Source: Marinirhabdus gelatinilytica
Lineage (GTDB): Bacteria > Bacteroidota > Bacteroidia > Flavobacteriales > Flavobacteriaceae
Assembly: GCF_003353425.1 (NCBI RefSeq)
Contig: NZ_QRAO01000006.1
Location: 1 to 64,000 of the forward strand
Length of the DNA stretch: 64,000 nt
Reading direction: 5' to 3'
This document shows, piece after piece, positions 29,671 to 39,637 of the stretch. Within the stretch, counting starts at the first letter, position 1, and every line of letters begins with the position of its first letter. The notes below the pieces were generated by a model, which saw nothing but the letters and a program-made list of their open reading frames with translations, was not told the DNA's origin and ran no database searches. The position numbers were made by a program, and so were the translations under genes.

Positions 29671-30282
29671 GTCAATCTTTTGGAAATCGGTTGTTTGTTC
29701 TATTGTGGTCTGGTTGAATTGCAGGGTCCATCCCATAGAGTTTGTGAGGATATAAATTTTCTGTAGTTCGGAAATCAACCTGTTTTCGGCATTTTCCCTT
29801 AACTGCGAAGCTTCAATCTTTGTTCGCAGCAGTTTTTCTACACGCTGCCTTATTATGTTATAATCCTTGGCCTCAAACTGGTTCAGGTAGTCTTGTGACA
29901 CATCGTAATATTCAATATTCGGGTTTATCTTCAGCTCGGGTTCGGGAATGTTTTTTATGGTGACCGTTTTAGAGACTTCATCAATTTCAGTTTCAATCTT
30001 GCTTAAATCGTAAGAGATGGTCGCTTCAGCATTTACCACTATCAACGCTTTTTTATTGGCTTCCAAAAACCCGAAAAGTTTATCGGTATCCTTGTAACTG
30101 AAGACCTGCGCGTAATTGCCTTCGGTCACTATTAATTTTCCTACGTTTTTGAGCTGTTTTTGGATGAATGCAGTGCTTTCCACTAATTGTTCCCGCTGGT
30201 CTTTTTGGTGTTCGCAGTAACGGAGACCAAAGACTACAACAAGGGCGATTATAATTCCTAAGACAATGTTTCGCATTTTCAC
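29662..30282 (-). CDS. DUF4230 membrane-anchored protein
   Basis: The 206-residue protein has one N-terminal transmembrane helix (residues ~5-22, IVLGIIIALVVVFGLRYC) and an extracytoplasmic domain matching DUF4230: TEGNYAQVFSYKDTDKLFG, EATISYDLSKIETEI, TVTIKNIPEPELKINPNIEYY and RVEKLLRTKIEAS. The family function is unknown. The gene is 24 bp downstream of the outer-membrane barrel gene on the same strand. Confidence 0.88.
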   Translation of the reverse strand: MKMRNIVLGIIIALVVVFGLRYCEHQKDQREQLVESTAFIQKQLKNVGKLIVTEGNYAQVFSYKDTDKLFGFLEANKKALIVVNAEATISYDLSKIETEIDEVSKTVTIKNIPEPELKINPNIEYYDVSQDYLNQFEAKDYNIIRQRVEKLLRTKIEASQLRENAENRLISELQKIYILTNSMGWTLQFNQTTIEQTTDFQKIDLR

Positions 30283-30306
30283 CAGAAAGATACGCTTTTT
30301 TGGGAA

Positions 30307-33033
30307 TTACAATTCATATTTTACCACTAGCATAAGGATACGTGGCAAAACAAAATACTGCGATGTAGTGTTGAACTGCTCATTAAAACTATCCTGGTTG
30401 GTAAATTCTGTGTTCAATAAATTATCTGCCTGAAGCTTGAACTCCCACGGACTATCGCCTTTTTGGTAGTACAGGTTTGCGTTCACAAAAGAATAATCGT
30501 TCTCTACGGTATTGTTCGCATCGGTATAGTTATAATAATCCCACTCTGCACTCAAGGTGAAATGCTTCAGGAAATTTACATCCACGTTGGCAAAAGGTCT
30601 TTGGGTATAGAATGTTTGCTCTCTTCCTCCGTTATCGTATTGGTTTACAACTAAACGATACCCTACTTCAAAATTGGGCCATTCCCTGAAACTGCTACGT
30701 ACGCTGGCACGATAATTTTGCGTAAAGCTCTCACTCTCCACGATCTGGTTGTTAATAAAGTTATTAAATATGCTGTACGCCCCATTAGCCTGAAGGGTAA
30801 ACTGTAATTTCTTTATGCGTTTGCTGAATCTTCCAAAAGCCGAAACTACCTCATCTGGGAAGTTACTATCGATATTGAAAGGGTTGCTCACTTGGTTAAT
30901 GGCAATGATCTCGGTATTGTTCTTAAAATTGTTGAGTGTTTTGGAGTAGCTTATATTTCCACTCACATTGGTATAGTTGAAGAGGTTGAAACTGAAATAC
31001 GTTAACGTATACGTATGCGCCAAGGAGTTTTCCAAATTTCTATTACCACGGAACAAGCGGTTATAGTTGTTGAACACGAATGCCTCGGCATAGTCGTTCA
31101 CATCGGTATATTGTGCCGAGAGCGCATAATTGAACCGAAGGCTCTCACTCTTCTTTATGTTCCATATTGCGTTGAAATCTGGAAGCACCATCCAGTCGTT
31201 CTGGGAGTTTTCGGTGCCTAATTGCTCATCTTTTAAGTTGTAATTGTGCAAGGTTGCGCCCGGGGTAAATATGAACTGCCCTGTTTTCAGCTTGTAATGT
31301 AGCCCTAGAAACACATCGGTAAAGGTATAATTCACATCGTTGGTCAAAGGGAGTGTTTCGCCATTGATTTCAGGTGTATTGGTGAAATTTAATCGGTTCC
31401 CGTTGTCCAATACCTGAAAAATAGAACTGTCGAACAATTGATTGCTATAGGTACTTCCCAAAGTAAAATTGAGATTACTGGTATTGTTCAAAACATAATA
31501 ATAATCTACTTTGGCGTCCAGCTTGTTGGTTATAATATTTTTTTGCTGATTGGTATTGAATCTATTCTGTGTAGTATCTGCGGGAATGATTCCTGCGAAC
31601 GGCAAAATATCGGTAATGGCGCTGTAGAAAGGGTCTTCGTCTTGATACAAATGCTGGATCTGGGCCGCAAAGATGTTCTTATCGTTCAACGTGTAATAGG
31701 CATTCACGTTTTGGTTTATGGCTACTGGGGTATTTTCCTTGTTCTCTTCAATATTGTTGTTCACGGGACCAAATTGCGAAAGGGTGTTGGCATCTTCAGT
31801 CTGCTTGTTTGTCTTTATAAGGGCATCGTAGTCTACTTGCAAGTCGGAATTCGGTTTATAAACACCGCTCAGTTTCAGCATTGCCAATTGGCTACGCTGA
31901 TCGGTATTGCTGGAAGTGTTCTCGGTAGCTCCAGTAGAAATATACTGCCGGATACTATTGGTCACGATATTGGTACGGTTGTCCGAAAATATTCCAAAGC
32001 CGCTAACATCCAATGAGTTTGAAGCCTTCCAACTAAAATTTCCTGCCAAGAATTTTGTTTCAATCTCATTGGCACGGTTGTTCTGCGCCACGGCAAAGCT
32101 CAGGTCACTTTCTGAGACATTGAATCTAGTACCCCCGCCTTGGTTGAAATTCCGGAACCCTCCGGTAAAATTGAAATAATCCCGAAACGTAAACGGCACT
32201 TCTCCTATATTGTTGAAATCGGTTATGAAATTCAGGCTGTATTCTGGACTGTAGTAAAACAGTTTTGGGTGCGCCAGATACCCGAATTCGTCTTCGTTTA
32301 TGGTACCACCTCCAGCAGCTACCTCTCCAAACCAAAAATTCTTTTTACCCTCTTTCAGTTTAATGTTAATGGCGACATTGTCCTGATCGTTCCCCAAACC
32401 GCGCATTTGGTTTACTTCGTTGTAGTTGCGGAGCACCTCTACTTTGTCCACAGCATCGGCTGGGATGTTCTTGGTAGCCAGTTTGGAGTCGCCATCAAAA
32501 AAATCTTTTCCCTCCACCATTACTTTTTGGACGGTCTTGCCCTCTACCTGTATCTCTCCGTCGTCGTTCACTTCGACCCCAGGTAGTTTTTTCATCACAT
32601 CACCTAGTTTCCGTTCATCGCCGGTGGTAAAACTATCGGCATTGTACACGATGGTATCACCCTTTACGGTGACGGGCATCTCGTAGGTTATTTCAACACC
32701 ATCCAGTTCATCGGCTAACGAATTCAGTATAAAATCGAGGGTTTTATCGTCATCATCTTCAGCAACAGCCACTGTTTTTTGTTGTGTTTGATAGCCTAGA
32801 AAACTCGCTTTTAGATCGTAGGTTTCCCCTTTGGGCAGATCCAGTTGGTACATTCCTTTCTCGTTTGAAATAGCGTAAGATTCTATCGCCCCGCTATTGG
32901 AAACGGTTGCTACCACATTGGCAAACTCTAGTGGGGTGTTGAGCGAATCCTTTATAACGCCGCGCACTTTAATGCTTTGGGCAGAAACCGAAATAGAACT
33001 TAATAGGACCAATGCCCAAAGTATATTTTTCAT
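30307..33033 (-). CDS. Outer-membrane beta-barrel protein with carboxypeptidase-regulatory-like domain
   Basis: The 908-residue protein has a signal peptide (ending SVSAQ) and an N-terminal CarboxypepD_reg-like domain (~22-110: VRGVIKDSLNTPLEFANVVA, SFLGYQTQQKTVAV). A plug-like region with MKKLPGVEVNDDGEIQVEGK and KVEVLRNYNEVNQMRG precedes a ~600-residue beta-barrel of the OMP_b-brl_3 type (alternating strands, final FVLPRILMLVVKYEL). It resembles TonB-dependent receptors but has no clear TonB box. Two GLPGLI-family genes lie directly upstream on the same strand, a recurrent pairing in flavobacteria. The cargo is unknown. Confidence 0.9.
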   Translation of the reverse strand: MKNILWALVLLSSISVSAQSIKVRGVIKDSLNTPLEFANVVATVSNSGAIESYAISNEKGMYQLDLPKGETYDLKASFLGYQTQQKTVAVAEDDDDKTLDFILNSLADELDGVEITYEMPVTVKGDTIVYNADSFTTGDERKLGDVMKKLPGVEVNDDGEIQVEGKTVQKVMVEGKDFFDGDSKLATKNIPADAVDKVEVLRNYNEVNQMRGLGNDQDNVAINIKLKEGKKNFWFGEVAAGGGTINEDEFGYLAHPKLFYYSPEYSLNFITDFNNIGEVPFTFRDYFNFTGGFRNFNQGGGTRFNVSESDLSFAVAQNNRANEIETKFLAGNFSWKASNSLDVSGFGIFSDNRTNIVTNSIRQYISTGATENTSSNTDQRSQLAMLKLSGVYKPNSDLQVDYDALIKTNKQTEDANTLSQFGPVNNNIEENKENTPVAINQNVNAYYTLNDKNIFAAQIQHLYQDEDPFYSAITDILPFAGIIPADTTQNRFNTNQQKNIITNKLDAKVDYYYVLNNTSNLNFTLGSTYSNQLFDSSIFQVLDNGNRLNFTNTPEINGETLPLTNDVNYTFTDVFLGLHYKLKTGQFIFTPGATLHNYNLKDEQLGTENSQNDWMVLPDFNAIWNIKKSESLRFNYALSAQYTDVNDYAEAFVFNNYNRLFRGNRNLENSLAHTYTLTYFSFNLFNYTNVSGNISYSKTLNNFKNNTEIIAINQVSNPFNIDSNFPDEVVSAFGRFSKRIKKLQFTLQANGAYSIFNNFINNQIVESESFTQNYRASVRSSFREWPNFEVGYRLVVNQYDNGGREQTFYTQRPFANVDVNFLKHFTLSAEWDYYNYTDANNTVENDYSFVNANLYYQKGDSPWEFKLQADNLLNTEFTNQDSFNEQFNTTSQYFVLPRILMLVVKYEL

Positions 33034-33089
33034 AGTTAGTTAGTGATTTGTTCTGTGAAGCTAAGTAGCTATAATAGGAAATTTGGATC

Positions 33090-34019
33090 TTAAAATCCTC
33101 TACGGCCTCCCCTACCGCGTCCACGGAAATTCTCGCGCATCTCTTCCATCTTTTCCTTAACGATTTTGTTGTACTCCTCTCGGGTTACCTCATCGCCTTT
33201 GTCCGGAGCCTCTATCTTTTCACCTGCTTTGGTGCTCAACACTATTTTGGAACATAAAATAGTAGTACGGTACATGTTCATTTCCAGAATGAGTCCCGGC
33301 AACCCAGCGTATTCTCCCGGGCCATTGCTTACCGGGATTTGCGGTGTAAACCAAGCGGTTACTTCAATTTCTTCAGGAATCTCGAAGTTATTCATAGGGT
33401 CTTCCTCTTTTTTTTCTTCCCCGTTTGCGGTTTCATTCGTATTGCCACCTCCTTCGTCCCCAACTTCAATTTTTTCTTCTTTCGCTTTTTCAGCATCGTC
33501 CTTTTTTCTGTCTTCCCTTCCTCTTCGTGGACGTGCAAAAGCCATATCGGCAGAGTCTATTTTTTTTATGGCGGTTGCTTTTACGGCGAGGTAGTTTCCT
33601 ATCATTTTCTTCTCGTCGGTTACCTGCCACTCCAGGTTTGAAATGGTATCGTTAATGAGAAATTGCTTCCCAAAAAACTCCCGTTCTTCCAAGATCTGGT
33701 TTTTTTCGAGGTTCTTGTACTGTGCACCGGCCGAGAAACTGTTCATCATCATCCCGAACCCCCCTCCTGGACCGGACTCCAGTTTTTCTTCTTCCTTGTA
33801 GATGGACTCATTTTTGTTGAAAGTGAGGATATACGTTTTTTCCAGCATACTTTTCATACGCTCGGCAATCATCTTCTTCATTTGCTCGCTCATCTCCCTT
33901 CCTCCAAAATTATCCATATCTACAGTAGTTTTGGACTCGTAGTAGGCCTTACCACTGATGTTTTGGGCAAAAGAAAATGTTGAAAAAAGTACGACTAGTA
34001 CAAGAGTATATAATTTCAT
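33090..34019 (-). CDS. GLPGLI family secreted protein
   Basis: I start at 34019 (MKLYTLVLVVLFSTFSFAQ), which gives a clean signal peptide. The 309-residue protein carries the eponymous GLPGLI motif in NGPGEYAGLPGLILEMN, preceded by ITAWFTPQIPVS-type sequence. A long acidic/Lys-rich low-complexity insert (about residues 168-215, KKDDAEKAKEEKIEVGDEGG) is unusual. The C-terminus is Arg/Gly-rich (NFRGRGRGGRRGF). Family function is not known. The downstream neighbour is the barrel gene (56-bp gap), which suggests a joint role at the outer membrane. Confidence 0.9.
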   Translation of the reverse strand: MKLYTLVLVVLFSTFSFAQNISGKAYYESKTTVDMDNFGGREMSEQMKKMIAERMKSMLEKTYILTFNKNESIYKEEEKLESGPGGGFGMMMNSFSAGAQYKNLEKNQILEEREFFGKQFLINDTISNLEWQVTDEKKMIGNYLAVKATAIKKIDSADMAFARPRRGREDRKKDDAEKAKEEKIEVGDEGGGNTNETANGEEKKEEDPMNNFEIPEEIEVTAWFTPQIPVSNGPGEYAGLPGLILEMNMYRTTILCSKIVLSTKAGEKIEAPDKGDEVTREEYNKIVKEKMEEMRENFRGRGRGGRRGF

Positions 34020-34114
34020 AGCAACGGTTTTAATAGTTTCCAATTAGTAACAAGTTACCATTTTTGTTACAGTAATCTTGGACTATTTTACCAACAAAAG
34101 GTTTAACGACCAAA

Positions 34115-34945
34115 TTACTGACCTCCTATTTTTATGCTAAAACTATTGCCATCTTTCTTCTTTCGACCGTCGCTCTTAAAGCGCTCCATCATTTCCTCGT
34201 TTTTCTTTTTTTGGATTTTCTCAAATGCTGCCTCACTTACCTTTTTGCCTTTCTTGGGAGCTTCTATGGTGATTTCCTCTGTTGGGTTCAATACAATTTT
34301 GGAACACAGTATGGTAAGGTCTCCATCTTCCACCTGCAATATCAACCCTGGCAACCCCCAATAATCACTAGGGCCGTGCTGCAAGGGAATATCCAAAGTG
34401 TACCAGGCGATAGTGGTTACAAGCTTTGTTACTTCTACCAAGCTATCGCTTTCTGAGGTCAGCTGCTGTTCTTTCACCTCCCTGCTCCGTGTAGCTTTAA
34501 AACAAGTATAGTTACCTATGTTCTTGGTTTCCTTCTCCAATATCCACTCAGGTTTTTGCAAGCTATCCTCAATTAAAAATTGCTTGCCCATAATCTCGGT
34601 CTGGTTGGTGAAGCTATTTTCAGAAATATTTCGGTACAAGATATCACTACCTCCAGATACTACGATACTTAGACCATTTGACGCTTTTGGTGCAGGTGCG
34701 TCCAGACCCTCCACTTCCTCATAGATAGACTCATTTTTGGTGAAGGTCAATGTAAACTCCTTTTGGAACTGTTTGCGCAACATGGCCGCCATTTGTTCCT
34801 GGATGGCATCGTCCATTCCTTCGCCGTCCATTTTTATGTCTACCTTTCGGTCGGTTTTATAGGTGGCTATTCCTTCAAATTTTTGTGCCAATGCAGTGCT
34901 TGTGAAACATATAAGCAACACAAGTACGTGTACTATTGTTTTCAT
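34115..34945 (-). CDS. GLPGLI family secreted protein
   Basis: The 276-residue protein has a signal peptide (ending STALAQ) and the motif HGPSDYWGLPGLILQVEDG. It is a diverged paralogue of the next gene downstream: both have a TFTKNESIYEE-like segment, a FLIEDSLQKPEW/FLINDTISNLEW pair and IAWYTLDIPL before the motif. It lacks that copy's acidic insert and Arg/Gly tail. It is first in a minus-strand set of two GLPGLI genes, the barrel gene and DUF4230. Confidence 0.9.
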   Translation of the reverse strand: MKTIVHVLVLLICFTSTALAQKFEGIATYKTDRKVDIKMDGEGMDDAIQEQMAAMLRKQFQKEFTLTFTKNESIYEEVEGLDAPAPKASNGLSIVVSGGSDILYRNISENSFTNQTEIMGKQFLIEDSLQKPEWILEKETKNIGNYTCFKATRSREVKEQQLTSESDSLVEVTKLVTTIAWYTLDIPLQHGPSDYWGLPGLILQVEDGDLTILCSKIVLNPTEEITIEAPKKGKKVSEAAFEKIQKKKNEEMMERFKSDGRKKKDGNSFSIKIGGQ

Positions 34946-35046
34946 AAGGTTGGTTTTTTTGGTTTGTTAAATGACGAAAATACAAAACCAATGTTTCAAA
35001 ACGTTCTCGCAACATATACAAGTAACATTTTGTATCTTTCGGCACT

Positions 35047-35832
35047 ATGCGGTTTTCACTATTATGCTTGCTATTTTTATGTGCGCCAGTTTTGGCACAG
35101 CCTGAAAAAATACCATTGCAGGCAGACACCTACATTGGCTCCGACGCCTACAAGAACCACTATTTTATCCACGAAATGGCCTTTTACAAAAAAGGCCCGG
35201 ATGGCAGCTTTGTGTTTAAGGACTTTTCACTGGGACCTATCGAGAAGGTAGACCTCATAAACCCTTTAAAGATTATGCTGTTCTACCAACAAACCAATAC
35301 GGTTGTTTTTGTGGACAATAGATTGAATGAGGTAGAACGTATAAATTTCAATACCCTTTCGGCATTTACCAATATTGGTGCCGCCGGCAATGCGGGTAAC
35401 AATAGGGTGTGGCTCTTTAACCTGGACAACCAGCAACTGGAACTGTACGATTACCGGCTGGAACGAAAACTACAAACCTCCCTGCCCATAGCGGGTACCT
35501 TAATTGCCATGGCGAGCAATTTTAATTATTGCTACCTACTTTTTGAGGATACTTTGCTCACCTACAATGTGTACGGAAGTTTTCTTTCTGAAATTGAAGT
35601 AAAAAACGGTACTTCCATTACTGAAAATGATGAAGACGTGTGGCTGGTAAAAGAGAACATCATTTTTAGACTGGCCGAACCAGGATTGCACTCGCCTGAA
35701 AAACCTTCGGAATTAAAAAAAATAAACATTCCCGAAATTACCGTGAAACAGTTGCACCTTACACAGGATTTACTGTATATTTATGACGGAAAAATACTCC
35801 ATATATTTACCCATAACCCACCAAAGAATTAA
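35047..35832 (+). CDS. Conserved secreted protein, beta-propeller-like
   Basis: The 261-residue protein has a signal peptide (MRFSLLCLLFLCAPVLAQ). The body has regularly spaced strand pairs such as NTVVFVDNRLNEVERI, VWLFNLDNQQLELYDY and LLYIYDGKILHIF, which suggests a propeller-like fold. I know no name for it. Its stop is 4 bp before the deoxynucleoside kinase start, so the two are cotranscribed. A TATCTTTC box (35033-35040) just before the ATG may be the -7 element of a short-leader transcript. Confidence 0.8.
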   Translation: MRFSLLCLLFLCAPVLAQPEKIPLQADTYIGSDAYKNHYFIHEMAFYKKGPDGSFVFKDFSLGPIEKVDLINPLKIMLFYQQTNTVVFVDNRLNEVERINFNTLSAFTNIGAAGNAGNNRVWLFNLDNQQLELYDYRLERKLQTSLPIAGTLIAMASNFNYCYLLFEDTLLTYNVYGSFLSEIEVKNGTSITENDEDVWLVKENIIFRLAEPGLHSPEKPSELKKINIPEITVKQLHLTQDLLYIYDGKILHIFTHNPPKN

Positions 35833-35836
35833 ACCC

Positions 35837-36451
35837 ATGCACGTTGCGATTGCAGGAAATATAGGCTCTGGAAAAACCACCCTTACCCGTTTACTCTCAA
35901 AACATTACAAGTGGAAAGCACATTATGAAGATGTTGAGGACAATCCCTATCTGGACGATTTCTACAACAGCATGGCACGGTGGAGCTTCAACCTGCAAAT
36001 TTACTTTTTGAACAGTCGTTTCCGCCAGATTTTGGATATTAGGGAAAGTGGCAAAAAGGTAATACAGGACCGTACCATTTACGAGGACGCCTACATTTTT
36101 GCCCCAAACCTGCACGCCATGGGGCTTATGACCAATCGCGATTTTGAAAACTACAAGTCACTTTTCGATTTAATGGAAAGCGTTACCAAGGGTCCAGACC
36201 TCCTTATTTATTTGCGTAGCACCATCCCCAACTTGGTGAACCAGATCCACAAACGTGGTCGCGACTACGAGAACAGCATAAGCATAGACTACTTGAGCCG
36301 CCTGAACGAGCGCTACGAAGCCTGGGTTCATGAGTACGACAAGGGCAACTTACTTATTATAGATGTGGACAACCTCAATTTTGTGGACAACCCCGAGGAC
36401 TTGGGTGCCGTGATCAACAAGATTGATGCAGAGTTGCACGGGTTGTTTTAA
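35837..36451 (+). CDS. Deoxynucleoside kinase
   Basis: I start at 35837 (MHVAIAGNIGSGKTTLTRLL); a longer frame overlaps the upstream gene. The 204-residue protein has the P-loop GNIGSGKTT, the catalytic/substrate region YEDVEDNPYLDDFY, the DRT motif in KVIQDRTIYEDAYIF and a lid with KRGRDYENSI. It phosphorylates deoxynucleosides for salvage, like the dGK/dCK/dAK family; the sequence does not fix the preferred base. It is translationally coupled to the preceding secreted-protein gene. Confidence 0.93.
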   Translation: MHVAIAGNIGSGKTTLTRLLSKHYKWKAHYEDVEDNPYLDDFYNSMARWSFNLQIYFLNSRFRQILDIRESGKKVIQDRTIYEDAYIFAPNLHAMGLMTNRDFENYKSLFDLMESVTKGPDLLIYLRSTIPNLVNQIHKRGRDYENSISIDYLSRLNERYEAWVHEYDKGNLLIIDVDNLNFVDNPEDLGAVINKIDAELHGLF

Positions 36452-36610
36452 AAGATCCTAGTTCCTACCCGTCCTGGCAGTCGAGTGCAAATGATAAACA
36501 CTTCAACAATCAATTGGGGTAGCCATATTTTTTTCTTTCGGAAACTTAACATTTCAGCAACACAGTTCCAGCCGTTTATTGTCGAATTTTGTACAAAGCA
36601 ACACTATTAA

Positions 36611-38635
36611 ATGGGCAAGCTCTACAACTCGAAATACTATCACCGTGACCTATCGTGGTTGCGTTTTAACCACCGCGTACTGCAGGAAGCTGCAGACAAG
36701 AAAAACCCATTGTACGAACGCATCAAGTTCTTGGCAATTTTCTCCTCCAATCTAGATGAATTTTTTAAGGTGCGGGTGAGCGATATCCGGCAGATAAAAA
36801 AGATTGAGAAACCACTACGGAAAAAGCTCATCACTAAGCCCAATAAGGTGTTGCGCGAGATTAAAAAACAGGTAGAGATTCAGCAAGAAGAATTTGGCGC
36901 TATCTTTAAGACTGAAATAATTCCCGAACTAAAAAAACACAATATACACCTCATAGGACACAAGGAATTTTCTACCAACCAGAAAGAAATTGCAAAGACC
37001 TACTACCAGGAAACACTGAAGCAGAAAACTGAAGTGAACACCTATAACACCTCAGAAGAAAATCAAGTGTTCGTTGAAAATGAAGCACTCTATCTCACCA
37101 CCCAATTGAGCGACACCCAGTTTGCGGTAATCAACATCCCCGAGGACGAACCCCGTTTTTTTACCTTCCCAAAGCACAATGGCAAACATTACATCACGTT
37201 TATTGATGATATTTTAAAGTACAACCTGCGCCAAAACCCAAAAATGGAGCGTGATATCACCTTTTATAGCATTAAGAAATCAAGGGATGCAGAATTGTAT
37301 ATCGAGAATGAACTGTCCGGCAATCTTGCCGAAAAAATAAAGAACTCTTTGAGCAAGCGGGAAACGGGACAAGCCACTAGATTGCTGATAGACAAACGGA
37401 TGCCAAAGGATTTTCAGGAAATTCTCAAGAGTGCACTGGATGTGTACAATGCAGATATTGTCAATGGCGGGACCTACCATAACTTCAAGGATTTTTTCGG
37501 GTTCCCAAATCCTACCGAGACCAAACTGAGCAACGAGAAATTAACCCCACTACCCCACCCTGTGCTGGCAGGTTGTGATTCTATTTTAAGAGAAATTGAA
37601 AAGAAAGACCAATTGTTACATTACCCCTACCAGTCTTTCGAGTCGCTCATTAAATTGCTGGAAGAAGCGGCAAAGGATCCCGAGGTAACCACCATTAAAA
37701 TGACCATTTACCGTGCCGCAGCAGAATCTAGGTTGAACGACGCTATAGTCACAGCTGCAAAAAACGGTAAAAAGGTAGTGGTCTTTATTGAAGTAAAAGC
37801 ACGTTTTGATGAACGGAACAACCTAAAGTGGGGAAAGATTTTTGAAGACAACGGAGCTACTGTTATATACAGTTTCCCGGATATTAAGATACACAGTAAA
37901 ATACTGTACATAGAGAAGAAAACCGAAGACGGGAAAAAACGTTTCGGATACATTGCAACGGGCAACTTTAACGAAAAAACCGCTAAACTCTATACCGATT
38001 TTGGGCTAATGACAGCCGACAAAAAAATATGCAAGGACCTCAACAAGGTGTTTTTGGTATTACAACAAAAAATATTGGTCCCCAAGACCAAACGCCTGTT
38101 GGTTTCGCCATACACTACCCGCAGTGGCTTTACAGAATTGGTACAAACCGAAATGCAACTTGCCAGAGCTGGACAACCCGCCAATATCACCCTAAAGATG
38201 AACAGCCTCGAGGACAAGGCGATGATAAAATTACTCTACCGTGCCAGCAATGCTGGCGTGACCATTAGATTGTTGGTTCGGGGAATTTGCTCATTGGTAC
38301 CAGGCGTAAAAGGACAAAGCGAGAACATTCACATTACCTCTATTTTAGACAGATTTTTGGAACATGGCCGTGTATATATCTTCGGGAACAATGGCGACCC
38401 AAAAATCTTTATAGGCTCTGCAGACTGGATGAAGCGCAACTTGAGCCACCGTATTGAAGTGGTAACCCCTATTCTTGATGAAGACCATAAAAAAACACTC
38501 TTGGATTTAATTGAACTACAATTGCAAGACAATGTAAAGGCAAGGATAATTGATGAGCAACAAAAAAACACTTACGTGAGCAACGACAGTGATAAATTAC
38601 AAGCACAACTGGCTACATACGATTATTTTAAATAA
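36611..38635 (+). CDS. ppk1: Polyphosphate kinase 1
   Basis: The 674-residue protein reversibly polymerises the gamma phosphate of ATP into polyphosphate. The N-terminal domain begins YYHRDLSWLRFNHRVLQEA and LAIFSSNLDEFFKVRV. The catalytic core has PDIKIHSKILYIE with the phosphohistidine, ATGNFNEKTAKLYTDFGL, and the second His region FIGSADWMKRNLSHRIEV. Length is normal. Its stop overlaps the convergent App1-like gene by 8 bp. It opens a run of phosphate and pyrophosphate genes up to 44165. Confidence 0.95.
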   Translation: MGKLYNSKYYHRDLSWLRFNHRVLQEAADKKNPLYERIKFLAIFSSNLDEFFKVRVSDIRQIKKIEKPLRKKLITKPNKVLREIKKQVEIQQEEFGAIFKTEIIPELKKHNIHLIGHKEFSTNQKEIAKTYYQETLKQKTEVNTYNTSEENQVFVENEALYLTTQLSDTQFAVINIPEDEPRFFTFPKHNGKHYITFIDDILKYNLRQNPKMERDITFYSIKKSRDAELYIENELSGNLAEKIKNSLSKRETGQATRLLIDKRMPKDFQEILKSALDVYNADIVNGGTYHNFKDFFGFPNPTETKLSNEKLTPLPHPVLAGCDSILREIEKKDQLLHYPYQSFESLIKLLEEAAKDPEVTTIKMTIYRAAAESRLNDAIVTAAKNGKKVVVFIEVKARFDERNNLKWGKIFEDNGATVIYSFPDIKIHSKILYIEKKTEDGKKRFGYIATGNFNEKTAKLYTDFGLMTADKKICKDLNKVFLVLQQKILVPKTKRLLVSPYTTRSGFTELVQTEMQLARAGQPANITLKMNSLEDKAMIKLLYRASNAGVTIRLLVRGICSLVPGVKGQSENIHITSILDRFLEHGRVYIFGNNGDPKIFIGSADWMKRNLSHRIEVVTPILDEDHKKTLLDLIELQLQDNVKARIIDEQQKNTYVSNDSDKLQAQLATYDYFK

Positions 38636-39626
38636 ACCCATGCTTCTTAGCGTGCTCCACAGCCTCTTTACTGCTTTCCACCAAAACAGCAGGGGTAGTC
38701 TTATAGTTTTCAAAAAGACCCTTAATGCGTAGGACTTTTTTTTTGTGCCTTACGCTGCGAATGTAAATAGCCAATATCCTGTTCGGAAAGTTTTCTGCTA
38801 TTTCTATATAAATATCAGGGTCATGTTCGCCGCCATCGCCAATCAAAATAAATTTTTTATCGGGATACCTATTCAATATGTTAATGATCTCAGTTTGTTT
38901 CTGGGGCTTTTCAGCTTTTTCCCTTCCGCGCATAGCACTAATGGTACGCAATAAAATGGGACCCTTGGGAAAATTGTTCTTCCGAAGAAAAAGTTCTAAA
39001 TACCTATACAAGTTCCAAGGGCTGTGACTCACATAAAAAACGGGATTGGCCTCCTTTCCGTTCTTTCCACGATGTAAGAGGTGGTAAAATTCTGCTGCAC
39101 CCTCTAAGGGGCTTCTACTTTCAGCGTGCTTGAAAAGTGTGTTGAATATGAGCCGCCATTTTAATGTTGAAGTAACTCCCGTGTGAAGGATAGTGTCGTC
39201 TATATCGCTTATTACGCCAAAGCTGCTGTTTGCTGAAGGTATCAATAGTTCCCCTTGGAATCGGTTATCGTTTTGAAATATCCTTCCCGGGAATTTTTCC
39301 TCGAAAGCCATCTCATAAGAGAGCCACCCTTCTTCATTGGCCATTTTGTCCAGTTCTGAAATATCCTCAGCAATCTTAAAGTATCCGGCAGCATCGGTTT
39401 CAGTATACAATACGGTGTTATCGGGCAGGGTGATGCGAAGTTTTGTGTTTGGGATTTCGTCTGTCTCAAAACGTTTCCAGGTATTTTTCAGTAAAGAGAA
39501 AAAACCTCTTTTGGATAGATCTATGTTTTCGTCCTCTAGCGCCCTTCCCCGGCCATAAAAGTGATTATTGGTACCATAACTCTGAAAGGGTATAATTTGT
39601 AACGGGTCTTTTTTAAACAGTGCCAT
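38628..39626 (-). CDS. App1-like phosphatase (DUF2183)
   Basis: I start at 39626 (MALFKKDPLQIIPFQSYG); the longer frame is translated DNA of the upstream gene's end. The 332-residue protein has an N-terminal beta domain and a C-terminal haloacid-dehalogenase-like phosphatase domain with VISDIDDTILHTGVTS (DxDxT nucleophile), FYVSHSPWNLYRYLE and KKFILIGDGGEHDPDIY. App1 proteins dephosphorylate phosphatidate in yeast; the bacterial substrate is uncertain. It overlaps ppk1 at the 3' end and follows the DUF4010 gene by 11 bp. Confidence 0.9.
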   Translation of the reverse strand: MALFKKDPLQIIPFQSYGTNNHFYGRGRALEDENIDLSKRGFFSLLKNTWKRFETDEIPNTKLRITLPDNTVLYTETDAAGYFKIAEDISELDKMANEEGWLSYEMAFEEKFPGRIFQNDNRFQGELLIPSANSSFGVISDIDDTILHTGVTSTLKWRLIFNTLFKHAESRSPLEGAAEFYHLLHRGKNGKEANPVFYVSHSPWNLYRYLELFLRKNNFPKGPILLRTISAMRGREKAEKPQKQTEIINILNRYPDKKFILIGDGGEHDPDIYIEIAENFPNRILAIYIRSVRHKKKVLRIKGLFENYKTTPAVLVESSKEAVEHAKKHGFI

Positions 39627-39637
39627 ATAGGTTTTAA

